Below, piece by piece: positions 45,172 to 53,332 of a stretch of DNA of 64,000 bases. Position 1 is the stretch's first letter, and the number at the start of each line of letters is the position of its first letter. The DNA is from CAZLMW01 sp964560875. Its GTDB lineage: Bacteria > Myxococcota_A > UBA9042. Position numbers and translations under genes: made by a program. Where the stretch lies: contig CAZLMW010000007.1 of NCBI GenBank assembly GCA_964560875.1, forward strand, positions 1 to 64,000. The letters are read 5' to 3'. The notes beneath the pieces are model-generated. The model did no database searches. It saw only the letters and a list, made by a program, of their open reading frames with translations, and was not told the DNA's origin.

Positions 45172-45715
45172 CCAACCGGACAGATCCGGACCAAATGACG
45201 CCCAGACCCCACCCTTCAAAGCTCATCAAATTCGCTCGACACGATCGCCGAGATCGTCGTCGGTTCGCCGATTTTTTGCGGCTCAGCGCGCCATCTCGCC
45301 TGTCCACAGGCCGGAGCGTGAATGTGGATAACGTCGTTGCGTCGTGCGATCAGCAAAAGTGGACGAACTTGGGGCGGACGGTGGATGAGTCGGCGCCCGG
45401 CTCGGGGCTGTGCATAACCCCCCTGTCGATGCACCTCTGTCACCGGCTTCTGTCCACACAACGATCGTCAGCAGCGATGTGCAATCGTTGGCGTTTCCGA
45501 GTTATCCCCAGCGATGCACAGCGCTTATCCCTTTCTCTTTTTCCATTCCATCTTACGTTGATCGGGTAACGGCCCGGTGATTCAGCCGACCGCACGATTC
45601 GCGCCGCTTGCGCATCGAAGGCGCGCTTGACGCCCTCGACTGGCCGACGGTACACGCCCCTGCCATCCGCTGGCTGCTTCAGCCGGCCCAAGAAGCCCGA
45701 CCAGGAGAACCATCC
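45172..45715. other. oriC: Probable replication origin (oriC)
   Basis: The 544 bases between dnaA and trxB hold no gene but a cluster of DnaA-box-like sites. There is one perfect TGTGGATAA (45323-45331), and one-mismatch sites TGTGCATAA (45409-45417) and TTATCCCCA (45502-45510). Two CTGTCCACA (45300-45308, 45450-45458) and TTATCCCTT (45525-45533) match 7 of 9. A pyrimidine-rich, AT-enriched run (about 45531-45565, CTTTCTCTTTTTCCATTCC) follows the last box and could be the unwinding element. The location beside dnaA is typical. Confidence 0.72.
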
Positions 45716-46672
45716 ATGCACAAGGTGATCATCATCGGCAGCGGCCCCGCCGGACTTACCGCCGCCATCTACGCCGCTCGCGCCAACCTCGAGCCGCTGG
45801 TTCTCGAAGGCGGATTCTTGCCATCGGGCGAGCTCATGCAGCCCGGCGGTCAGCTGATGATCACCAACGACGTCGAAAACTACCCGGGCTTCCCCGAGGG
45901 CGTGACCGGCCCCGAGCTGGTCGAGAAGATGCGCGCCCAGTCCGAGCGCTTCGGCAGCAAGCATCAATACGCCGTCGCCGAAGAGGTGGACTTCTCCGGC
46001 TTCCCGCTCAAAGTGAAGGTCGAAGGGCAATGGCTGCAAAGCGCGACCGTCATCGTGGCTACTGGGGCCAACGCGCGCTGGCTTGGTCTGCCCAGCGAAG
46101 AGGCCTACATGAACCGCGGTGTCTCGGCCTGCGCGACATGCGATGGCGCGTTCTTTGACGGAAAAGAGCTCGTCGTCGTGGGCGGCGGTGACTCGGCGAT
46201 GGAAGAAGCGACGTTCCTGACGCGTTTTGCGACCAAGGTGACCCTCGTGCACCGCCGCGATTGCTTCCGCGCGAGCAAGATCATGGCCGACCGCGCCCTG
46301 CATCACGACAAGATCGAGGTCGAATGGAACCGCGAAGTCGCTGAGATCCTTGGCGATGACAAGGGCGTGACCGGCGTGCGCCTGTCGTCGACAGTGGGCG
46401 AACCTGACAAGACCCTCGACGTTGGCGGTGTCTTCGTCGCCATCGGTCACACACCCAACACGCAGGTGCTCAAGGGTCATATCGATCTGTACGACACCGG
46501 TTACATCATCGTCGATCGCCACACCCATACGTCGGTGCGCGGTGTCTTCGCGGCTGGTGACGTCGCCGACAGCCACTACCGGCAGGCGATCACGGCCGCA
46601 GGTATGGGCTGCATGGCCGCGATCGACGCCGAAAAGCTCCTCGACGACTACGAGCAAGAAGGGCTGCTGTAG
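45716..46672 (+). CDS. trxB: Thioredoxin-disulfide reductase
   Basis: FAD enzyme that reduces thioredoxin with NADPH. The 318-residue protein has the FAD-binding GSGPAG (8-13), the redox-active pair Cys139/Cys142 in ACATCDG, the NADPH-binding GGGDSA (156-161) and the C-terminal FAD segment GVFAAGDVAD. AGGAGAACC precedes the ATG at 45716, which places the start inside a longer frame. murI follows after seven bases, probably in one transcript. The gene is the first after the origin on this strand. Confidence 0.95.
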   Translation: MHKVIIIGSGPAGLTAAIYAARANLEPLVLEGGFLPSGELMQPGGQLMITNDVENYPGFPEGVTGPELVEKMRAQSERFGSKHQYAVAEEVDFSGFPLKVKVEGQWLQSATVIVATGANARWLGLPSEEAYMNRGVSACATCDGAFFDGKELVVVGGGDSAMEEATFLTRFATKVTLVHRRDCFRASKIMADRALHHDKIEVEWNREVAEILGDDKGVTGVRLSSTVGEPDKTLDVGGVFVAIGHTPNTQVLKGHIDLYDTGYIIVDRHTHTSVRGVFAAGDVADSHYRQAITAAGMGCMAAIDAEKLLDDYEQEGLL

Positions 46673-46679
46673 CGCCTCG

Positions 46680-47489
46680 ATGCCCGCCCCTACAATCGCC
46701 ATTTTTGATTCTGGCGTCGGCGGGCTGACCGTCGCACGCGCCGTCGTGGACAAGCTGCCCGGCGCCCATATCCGCTACCTCGGCGACACGGCGCGCCTGC
46801 CCTACGGCACCAAGAGCGCGAAGACGGTGGTGCGCTACGCGCTTCAAGCCGCCGGTTTGTTGTTGCGCGAGCCGGCCGATGCCCTGGTCGTGGCCTGCAA
46901 CACCGCGTCGTCATGCGCGTTGCCCGCGTTGCAAGAGCGCTACGATATGCCGGTGATCGGCGTCGTCGAACCTGGCGCGGCGCGTGCTGTCGAGGCGTCC
47001 AGGACCGGCAGTGTTGGCGTCATCGGGACCGAACGAACCGTCGCATCGCGCGCCTACCACGACGCCATTGGCGCGATTGACCCGGCGATTACGGTGCACG
47101 GCCAGGCAACGCCGCTGCTTGTTGGATTGGCCGAAGAGGGCTGGTTTGACGGCCCGGTGACCGAAGCCGCGCTGCGAACGTACCTCGGCGAGTGGCTCGG
47201 CGACGATCAACGGCGCGGCATCGATACAATCGTCCTTGGCTGCACCCATTATCCGGCGCTAAAGGGCGCGATCGGTCCGGTGGTCGATGAGCTGCTTGGC
47301 CGCCCCGTGACCCTGGTGGACTCGGCCGCCACCATCGCGCAAACGCTGCACCAGAGGTTTGGCGACGTGCCCGGTCACGGTCGAATCGAGCTGTTGGCGA
47401 CCGATGAGTTATCTCGCTTCGCCCGCGTCGGTGGCCGCTTCTTCGATCTCGATAACGCCCACATGGAGGTTGTCGAGTTGCTACCATGA
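46680..47489 (+). CDS. murI: Glutamate racemase
   Basis: Makes D-glutamate for peptidoglycan. The 269-residue protein has FDSGVGGLT (Asp10, Ser11), the two catalytic Cys in ACNTAS (Cys73) and GCTHYP (Cys188), and the typical VDSAATIA near the end. It starts seven bases after trxB without a clear ribosome-binding site, so translation is probably coupled. Paired with murA at 29 kb it covers two early steps of wall synthesis. Confidence 0.95.
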   Translation: MPAPTIAIFDSGVGGLTVARAVVDKLPGAHIRYLGDTARLPYGTKSAKTVVRYALQAAGLLLREPADALVVACNTASSCALPALQERYDMPVIGVVEPGAARAVEASRTGSVGVIGTERTVASRAYHDAIGAIDPAITVHGQATPLLVGLAEEGWFDGPVTEAALRTYLGEWLGDDQRRGIDTIVLGCTHYPALKGAIGPVVDELLGRPVTLVDSAATIAQTLHQRFGDVPGHGRIELLATDELSRFARVGGRFFDLDNAHMEVVELLP

Positions 47490-47493
47490 GCGC

Positions 47494-48531
47494 GTGACAT
47501 CCTCTCTCACCGATCTCTTCGACCCGCTTCGCCATCGCCGCCGGCAGCTCTTTGTCGTTGCCGTTGTCGCGATGACCTTGGCGTCGCTGTCGTCCCTGGT
47601 CGGCCCTCGTGACGCGCTTGGGTACACGTTGTCGCGTACCGATACCGGCCAACATATGCGGTGGAATGTCGGGCCGCAGACCCCCATTCGCTACACGATC
47701 GACAAGGCAGCGCAGGCCGATCTCAACTTGGGTGAAGGGCGCGTCCGCGAGATCGTCGCGATCGGCTTCTCCACGTGGAAGGCCGTGCGATGCGGTGTTT
47801 GCCATGATCCAAGAGGCGTCGCTTGTGCGCCCGTGAGTTGCGCCGAAAACGAGCTTGGCCTGCAATTCCAGGACGACGGATTCACCAAACAGCAGCCGTG
47901 GGGGCCGATCTGCACCAACCTCGCCGGTGAGGTGACGCCCGTCACGCTGGCCGGGTGTCCAACCTCGGGCGGGCCGTGGAAGAAGGTGCCCAACGGCAAC
48001 CAGGTGATGTGGCTCGCCGCGCCCGGGGAGTGGGTGTTCAGCCAGTTCACCACCGCGCTGACCCTGGTCGCTGCCAACGAGGTGACCGGCGCGATCTCGG
48101 ACGCGGACATTCTCGTCAACGCCGAGCACAAGACGTTTTGCATCGATGGCTGCAAATCCAACGAGTATGACCTGCACAGCACGATCACCCACGAGATCGG
48201 ACACCTGCTCGGGCTCGATCACACCTCGGTCGAGGAGGCCACGATGTACGCGGTGGGGCTGCCGGCCGAGCTCTTCATGCGCGATCTGCACGACGACGAC
48301 ATCGCTGGCATCTGCCAGTCCTATCGCATGGCCTTCGACAGCAAAGGCTGCCCAAAGACCGAAGAGCCGGGCTTTTTCGACTGCTCATCGGGTCCAACCA
48401 GGCCCGCGCAGTCGAGCGTTCTGTGGCTCTTGCTGGTGGCCATCGCGGTGGTCGTGGGGGGTCGCTTTACAAGCGCTGCAAACGCACGGCTATACTCGGC
48501 GCGCCGCGGCGTCCGCGACCCTTCGCGTTGA
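47494..48531 (+). CDS. Matrixin-like zinc metalloprotease with C-terminal anchor
   Basis: The 345-residue protein has an N-terminal hydrophobic signal (about 18-35). Its metzincin zinc motif HEIGHLLGLDH (233-243) is followed by the Met-turn Met251 in ATMYAVG, so it is a likely active matrixin-type protease acting outside the cytoplasm. Cys pairs (C100/C103, C111/C116, C216/C220) suggest disulfides. The C-terminus has a Cys (297), a membrane helix (about 309-322) and Arg residues. This resembles the tripartite C-terminal sorting signals of Myxococcota, but I cannot confirm it. The GTG at 47494 lies four bases after the murI stop. Confidence 0.85.
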   Translation: MTSSLTDLFDPLRHRRRQLFVVAVVAMTLASLSSLVGPRDALGYTLSRTDTGQHMRWNVGPQTPIRYTIDKAAQADLNLGEGRVREIVAIGFSTWKAVRCGVCHDPRGVACAPVSCAENELGLQFQDDGFTKQQPWGPICTNLAGEVTPVTLAGCPTSGGPWKKVPNGNQVMWLAAPGEWVFSQFTTALTLVAANEVTGAISDADILVNAEHKTFCIDGCKSNEYDLHSTITHEIGHLLGLDHTSVEEATMYAVGLPAELFMRDLHDDDIAGICQSYRMAFDSKGCPKTEEPGFFDCSSGPTRPAQSSVLWLLLVAIAVVVGGRFTSAANARLYSARRGVRDPSR

Positions 48532-48589
48532 CCGCCGCGCATCCCCAACGCCTGCCATCCAGGCCGAAACCTTCGGAGCGCCTCGCGCC

Positions 48590-49153
48590 ATGTACGATAC
48601 GACCGCTTTTCGCAAAGGCCTGAAGATCCTCATCAACGGTGCACCCTGGAAGATCGTCGAGTTCCAGCACGTCAAGCCCGGCAAGGGCGGCGCTTTTGTG
48701 CGTACGCGTATCAAGAATTTGAAGACCGGCCAGGTGATCGACAAGACCTTCCGCAGCGGTGACAAGGTCGGCGTGCCCGACGTCGAGGATATCGAGGCGA
48801 CCTACATGTACGCCGACGGCACCGACTTCCACTTCATGAACACCGAGACCTACGAGACCTTCGGGGTGCCGATCGAGCGCGTCGGCGATACGGCCAACTT
48901 CCTGATCGAAGAGACGAAGGTCGACATCCTGATGTTCGAAGGCCAGGCGGTCGATATTCAGCTGCCGATCTTCATCGTCGCCGACATCATCCAGTGCGAT
49001 CCCGGCGTCGCCGGCAATACCGCGACCGGTGCGACCAAGCCCGTTACGATTTCGACCGGGTACACGCTGCAGGTTCCGTTGTATATTGAGGGCACGGATC
49101 GCCTGAAGATCGACACGCGTGACGGCAAGTACGTCGAACGCGTCAAGAGCTGA
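48590..49153 (+). CDS. efp: Elongation factor P
   Basis: Translation factor that rescues ribosomes stalled on proline runs. The 187-residue protein has the three-domain EF-P pattern, with Lys32 in KPGKGGAF, the position that is post-translationally modified in E. coli, and the C-terminal TGYTLQVPLYIEGTDRLKIDTR. No modification enzyme (EpmA/EpmB or EarP) is seen nearby. GGAG lies about 12 bases before the ATG. The Pro-rich proteins encoded in this window (for example at 49228-51576 and 62010-63992) would be natural clients, an inference. Confidence 0.96.
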   Translation: MYDTTAFRKGLKILINGAPWKIVEFQHVKPGKGGAFVRTRIKNLKTGQVIDKTFRSGDKVGVPDVEDIEATYMYADGTDFHFMNTETYETFGVPIERVGDTANFLIEETKVDILMFEGQAVDIQLPIFIVADIIQCDPGVAGNTATGATKPVTISTGYTLQVPLYIEGTDRLKIDTRDGKYVERVKS

Positions 49154-49227
49154 GCGGGCTAAAAACAGCCGGACCTGCGCGATCGGACGCACGATTGCGC
49201 GGCAACGACACGGGGTGAATCTTGGCG

Positions 49228-51576
49228 ATGGGCAGCGAGAGCGAACAGCTCAGCAAGGCCGATCGCAAGCGCATGTTTTCGACGACGATGGCTGTGATCC
49301 AGCAGGATCCCAGCGACGTCCGCGCGCGCCTGCAGCTCGTTGACCTGCTCCAACAAGACGGACGCACCGAAGATGCGGTCGAAGAGCTGCTGCGCACCGC
49401 CGCTGTCTACAGCGAGCGCGGCGTTCCCATCAAAGCCGTCGCCGTGCTGCGGCAAGCCGTCAAGATGGCGCCCGAGCGGCCCGATGTGCGGGTGACGTAC
49501 GGCCAGGTCTTCGAGAAGCTGCGGATGAACGACGACGCTGCGCGCGAATACCGGCGCGCCTGCGATCTCTACAACGTCAACGGTCAGCACCGCGCCGAGG
49601 TCGAAGCGCTCGCCCAGCTGGTGTCGCTCGATGACGGTCGCGTCGAAGACTGGATCATGGTCGCCGAGGCGCTCAACCGGGTAGGTCGCGTCGAAAAAGC
49701 GGCCGGGATGTACCGGCGGCTCGGGGAACGGTTGCTCGCGGCGGGCGAAACCAATGACTGGGAGATCGTCGCCGAGCGCGCTGCTTTCCTCGATGCCGAT
49801 GACGTCACCACGGCCCACGATCTCGCGCTGCACTACGTCCGGTCCGGTCGCTATCCGATGGCGCTCGGTAAGCTGATCCGGTGCCTCGAAGCCGAGCCGA
49901 ACGACGTCGAGCTGCTCGAGTTGATCACCGAAACGCTCGAACATCTCGGCCAGCGACAACGCGCCGCAGTGCTGACCAGGCAGCTGATCACGCGGTACCG
50001 ACAGGGCGGATTGACCCAGGAAGCCGACGCCGCGCTGCGCCGACTCTATGCGCTCGACCCCGACGATGAAGAGGCCCGCGCGGCCATGGGTGTGCTGCAC
50101 GGCGCCATCCAGGATGAGACGGTAATCGAGCTGCAGGCCGATGACTCCCTGCCGAGCATGGAGGCGATCGACGAGGACGATGACGAGGTGGGCTTTGGCG
50201 GCGACTTCATCGATCGCCTGCTGACATCACCGGGCCAGAAGAGCTCGCCGATCCTGCGGCCAGACTCCGCCAGCGACGCGCCTCCGATCCTCGATGACGA
50301 CCTGCCGCCACTGCCCAACGCCGGCAGCGATGCGCCGCCATTGCCGCTTGCCCTGCAGTCCGCGCCGCCGATCCCGGCCAGCACCGGCGACGTTGACGCC
50401 CCACCCCTGCCCGATGACGCGGCGTTTCGCACGATCGAAGACAAGATGCCGCCGCTGCCGGACGAGGCTCTCCCCGGTGGCGCGCCGCCGCTGCCGCAAC
50501 CGTCCGCTACACCCGCTGCGCCGTCCGCCTCTGCGCCGCGGGCTCCGTCATCTCGCCGCGTTGCTCGGCCCGCCCTGCGCGCTTCGTCGACCGGTCGGCA
50601 AGCGTCCGCTGGATTTGGTGTCGTCCCGTCCTCGCCGGCGGCGCGCGGCAAGATCACCCAACGCGCCCGGCCCGGCGCGCGCGCAGGCAAACGTCCCGAG
50701 TCGGCAGGTTTCGGTCCCAACCAACCGGACGAAGACGCCACCTCCATGTTGCCGGTCGTCGATGAACCGGCGCTCAAGGCAACCCGCAACGCGCGCCCAC
50801 GCCCCCCGCGCAAGACCGACACCAGCCCGAACCGCCCGGTCACGGCGTCCCGCCCGCGTCCGCAACCCGCCCGCCCGACCACGGGCAAGAAACCAGCCGC
50901 CGCTCCAACACGGGGCTCACGTCAAGCTGTCCGCGCCGCACCACGCGCCGGTCAAAGGCCGTCTGCACGTCCGGCAACCCGTCCGCCACGACCGCGCACC
51001 CGCCAACCGACACTGCCACCCGCCATCCCGGAAGCCACCCCGGCCGCAGGCGCCGATCCGTTCATGGATTCATCGGTGCCGCCGCCGTTGCAGCCGCGCC
51101 CCGTGGTCGCGCCACGCGCGCCGACAAGCACCGAAAACGCCAACCTCTTCCTGCTCGAAGAAGACGAAGAGACGGGCTTTGGCAGCCAACCGATGGAGCA
51201 CACGAGCATCGACCCTGGGGTCTTTGACGCGCTCAACAAACTCGGCGACGAACCAACCTCTGAAGCGACCGTCGCGTTGCCCGAAGCGACCGGCGGTGGC
51301 ATCCCCGAACCAAGCCGCCCTGGCACGCGAACGTTGACACCCAAGCGGCGCTCGACCCAGCTGCCTCGCCCCCGCCTGACGCGCGCCCGCCGCTCCCACA
51401 ATGACGGCCAACGGCAGCGCGGCATCGAGACCGACCTGAAGACGCTCGACTTCTTCATCGAGCGAGGCTTTTATGAATCGGCCGCCGCGCTGGTCGGCGA
51501 GCTCGAAAAGCGCTATCCCCACAGCGATGAACTTCGCTTGCGTCGCCGTCGCATCGCGCAAATGGCCCGCAAATAG
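49228..51576 (+). CDS. TPR protein with long Pro/Ala-rich disordered region
   Basis: The 782-residue protein starts with TPR-like helical repeats (about 1-290; for example EDAVEELLRTAAVYSERG, AVAVLRQAVKMAPERPDV, EKAAGMYRRLGERL). An acidic stretch DEDDDEVGFG follows, then some 330 residues of Pro/Ala/Arg-rich disordered sequence with DDDLPPLP-type motifs, and a short C-terminal helical domain (ETDLKTLDFFIERGFYESA). TPRs bind proteins, and the PPLP-type motifs could bind SH3-like or WW-like partners. No signal peptide, so cytoplasmic. A TTG three codons upstream (49222) is an alternative; GGGGTGA supports the ATG. Confidence 0.8.
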   Translation: MGSESEQLSKADRKRMFSTTMAVIQQDPSDVRARLQLVDLLQQDGRTEDAVEELLRTAAVYSERGVPIKAVAVLRQAVKMAPERPDVRVTYGQVFEKLRMNDDAAREYRRACDLYNVNGQHRAEVEALAQLVSLDDGRVEDWIMVAEALNRVGRVEKAAGMYRRLGERLLAAGETNDWEIVAERAAFLDADDVTTAHDLALHYVRSGRYPMALGKLIRCLEAEPNDVELLELITETLEHLGQRQRAAVLTRQLITRYRQGGLTQEADAALRRLYALDPDDEEARAAMGVLHGAIQDETVIELQADDSLPSMEAIDEDDDEVGFGGDFIDRLLTSPGQKSSPILRPDSASDAPPILDDDLPPLPNAGSDAPPLPLALQSAPPIPASTGDVDAPPLPDDAAFRTIEDKMPPLPDEALPGGAPPLPQPSATPAAPSASAPRAPSSRRVARPALRASSTGRQASAGFGVVPSSPAARGKITQRARPGARAGKRPESAGFGPNQPDEDATSMLPVVDEPALKATRNARPRPPRKTDTSPNRPVTASRPRPQPARPTTGKKPAAAPTRGSRQAVRAAPRAGQRPSARPATRPPRPRTRQPTLPPAIPEATPAAGADPFMDSSVPPPLQPRPVVAPRAPTSTENANLFLLEEDEETGFGSQPMEHTSIDPGVFDALNKLGDEPTSEATVALPEATGGGIPEPSRPGTRTLTPKRRSTQLPRPRLTRARRSHNDGQRQRGIETDLKTLDFFIERGFYESAAALVGELEKRYPHSDELRLRRRRIAQMARK

Positions 51577-51606
51577 CCCCGCCACACCCAACACGTTCAA
51601 GGAACC

Positions 51607-52320
51607 ATGAAGGCCGAAGATGTCCCGGGCGCCGAACAGCTGCGCCAACGTGAAGAACAGCTCGCCAACGGCGAGATCGAACTGGCACTGCGCGACGCCC
51701 GTGTCCGCGGCCGGGAAGGTCGACTCGCCACCCAGCGGGACGCCCTGAATGAGCGCGCCTCGTGGATCGAAGAGCAGGTGTCCTCGCTGCGCAAGTGGTC
51801 AGGCGCCCAGCACCTCGAAGACGACGAGTTGCGCGATGTGCTCGAGATCCTGCGCGGTCTTGGTGACGGTGCCGCCCACGAGGAAGCCGATCTCGACGGT
51901 TACGTCGCGCGCTCCGAGACGTTGATGGTCGCCCGCGTCGCGATGGCTGCCCAGCGCGCCGAAGTATTGCAGCGCCGCCAAACTCAACTCGACGAGCGTG
52001 CCCGTGAAGTGAGCGCCCTCGAAGAAGCGATCGTGCGCGCAGATGTTCGCATCGCGGCGCGTGAACGAATGCTGATCGAGGCGATTCAGAAGATCGAACA
52101 GGTGGCTGGCGGCAGCGAGCCCGCAAAAAGCAACGGCCCGACCGCGACCAAACGCCGCGCCCACACCCGCACCGTGACGATGAGCGATGAAGAGGCCGCC
52201 CGCGCCGACGCCGAGGTCGCCAAGCTGTTGAACACAAAACGCCGCGTCAACAGCGCGCCGCCGATCCTCGATATCGGCTTCGACGAGCCCGCCAAACCCG
52301 GCAAGAGCGCCAAGAAGTAG
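51607..52320 (+). CDS. Coiled-coil protein of unknown function
   Basis: A 237-residue soluble protein, almost entirely charged helix (EQLRQREEQLANGEIELALRD and similar heptad-like runs, about 5-160; the example is 21 residues so only its position 9-29 matters), with a basic, Thr/Ser-rich end and a Lys-rich tail. AAGGAA precedes the ATG. It lies 30 bases after the TPR gene, so the two probably form a unit. It converges with the pseudouridine synthase gene, only seven bases apart. No family was recognised. Confidence 0.78.
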   Translation: MKAEDVPGAEQLRQREEQLANGEIELALRDARVRGREGRLATQRDALNERASWIEEQVSSLRKWSGAQHLEDDELRDVLEILRGLGDGAAHEEADLDGYVARSETLMVARVAMAAQRAEVLQRRQTQLDERAREVSALEEAIVRADVRIAARERMLIEAIQKIEQVAGGSEPAKSNGPTATKRRAHTRTVTMSDEEAARADAEVAKLLNTKRRVNSAPPILDIGFDEPAKPGKSAKK

Positions 52321-52327
52321 CGCTTAA

Positions 52328-53326
52328 TCAGACGTCCCAGGGCAGCGCGGCTGCTTCGCCAAACAACGCCGCCGCGATCGGCGCGATGTCGTCGGGCCAC
52401 GGACACGTGAACTGCATCATCTCGCCCGTCGCCGGGTGTTCGAAGCCGAGCAACCACGCGTGCAAGGCCTGGCGCGGCAGTTTTCGTATCGAGGCCACGT
52501 CGGCAACGGTTCGCTCCAGCTTGGGATGGTTGCGCACACCGCCGTAGAGTGTGTCGCCCGCGACAGGGTGTCCGCGCTCGGCCAGGTGCATACGAATCTG
52601 GTGAGTTCGGCCGGTTTCGAGCTTGCACTGGACCAGCGAACAAAGCGGCGATCGAGCCATGACCCGGATATGTGTGATCGCGTCTCGTCCAGCGTTGACG
52701 CGCCCGGAAAAGCGCCGTCGTTCGCGCGGATGGCGGCCGTGTTTGGTGGCGATGGTCAACGCGTCTTCGCGCAGGCGTCCCAGGCAGATCGCGGCATACC
52801 GTCGCTGCGTCGTATGGGCGGCGAATTGGCGTGCCAGGAGCGCGTGAGAGCGGGCGTGTCGGGCGACGACGAGCAGGCCGGAGGTGTCCTTGTCGAGCCG
52901 ATGGACGAGCCCGGGTCGCAGCGAATCCCCGACGTCAGCGAGCCGCGGATCGTGATGCAGCAGCGCGTTGATGAGCGTGTGGTTGGGATGACCGGCGCCG
53001 GGGTGAACGACCAGTCCGGCCGGTTTGCGCAGGACGATGAGGTCGTCGTCCTCGTGCACGATATTGAGCGGGATGTCCTCGGGGCTCGCGTCGGGAACCG
53101 GCGGCGGCTGCACCGAGATCGTGACGGTGGTGTTCGCGCGCAGCTTGAAGCCGGGTTTGAGTTTGCCGCGCGGGTCATTGAGCGCAACGTGGCCATGCAG
53201 GACATGCCACGCGGCGCGGGTGCGTGAGACATCGGGCAGACGGCCGGTCAAGAACGCGTCGAGGCGGCCACCGACATCGTCTGCCGTGACCTTGAAACGA
53301 TGCGTCGCTCGGTCCTTGTCGGCCAT
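52328..53326 (-). CDS. RluA-family rRNA pseudouridine synthase
   Basis: Converts specific uridines of 23S rRNA (or tRNA) to pseudouridine. The 332-residue protein has an N-terminal S4 RNA-binding domain (about 15-75). The catalytic Asp145 lies in VHRLDKDTSGLLV, with the supporting motifs RKPAGLVVHP and GRTHQIRMHL. RluD is the closest named type by domain plan, but target choice is not readable from sequence, so no symbol is given. The start ATG follows the stop of the Wzy-type gene by about six bases. Confidence 0.92.
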   Translation of the reverse strand: MADKDRATHRFKVTADDVGGRLDAFLTGRLPDVSRTRAAWHVLHGHVALNDPRGKLKPGFKLRANTTVTISVQPPPVPDASPEDIPLNIVHEDDDLIVLRKPAGLVVHPGAGHPNHTLINALLHHDPRLADVGDSLRPGLVHRLDKDTSGLLVVARHARSHALLARQFAAHTTQRRYAAICLGRLREDALTIATKHGRHPRERRRFSGRVNAGRDAITHIRVMARSPLCSLVQCKLETGRTHQIRMHLAERGHPVAGDTLYGGVRNHPKLERTVADVASIRKLPRQALHAWLLGFEHPATGEMMQFTCPWPDDIAPIAAALFGEAAALPWDV

Positions 53327-53332
53327 TGGCGG

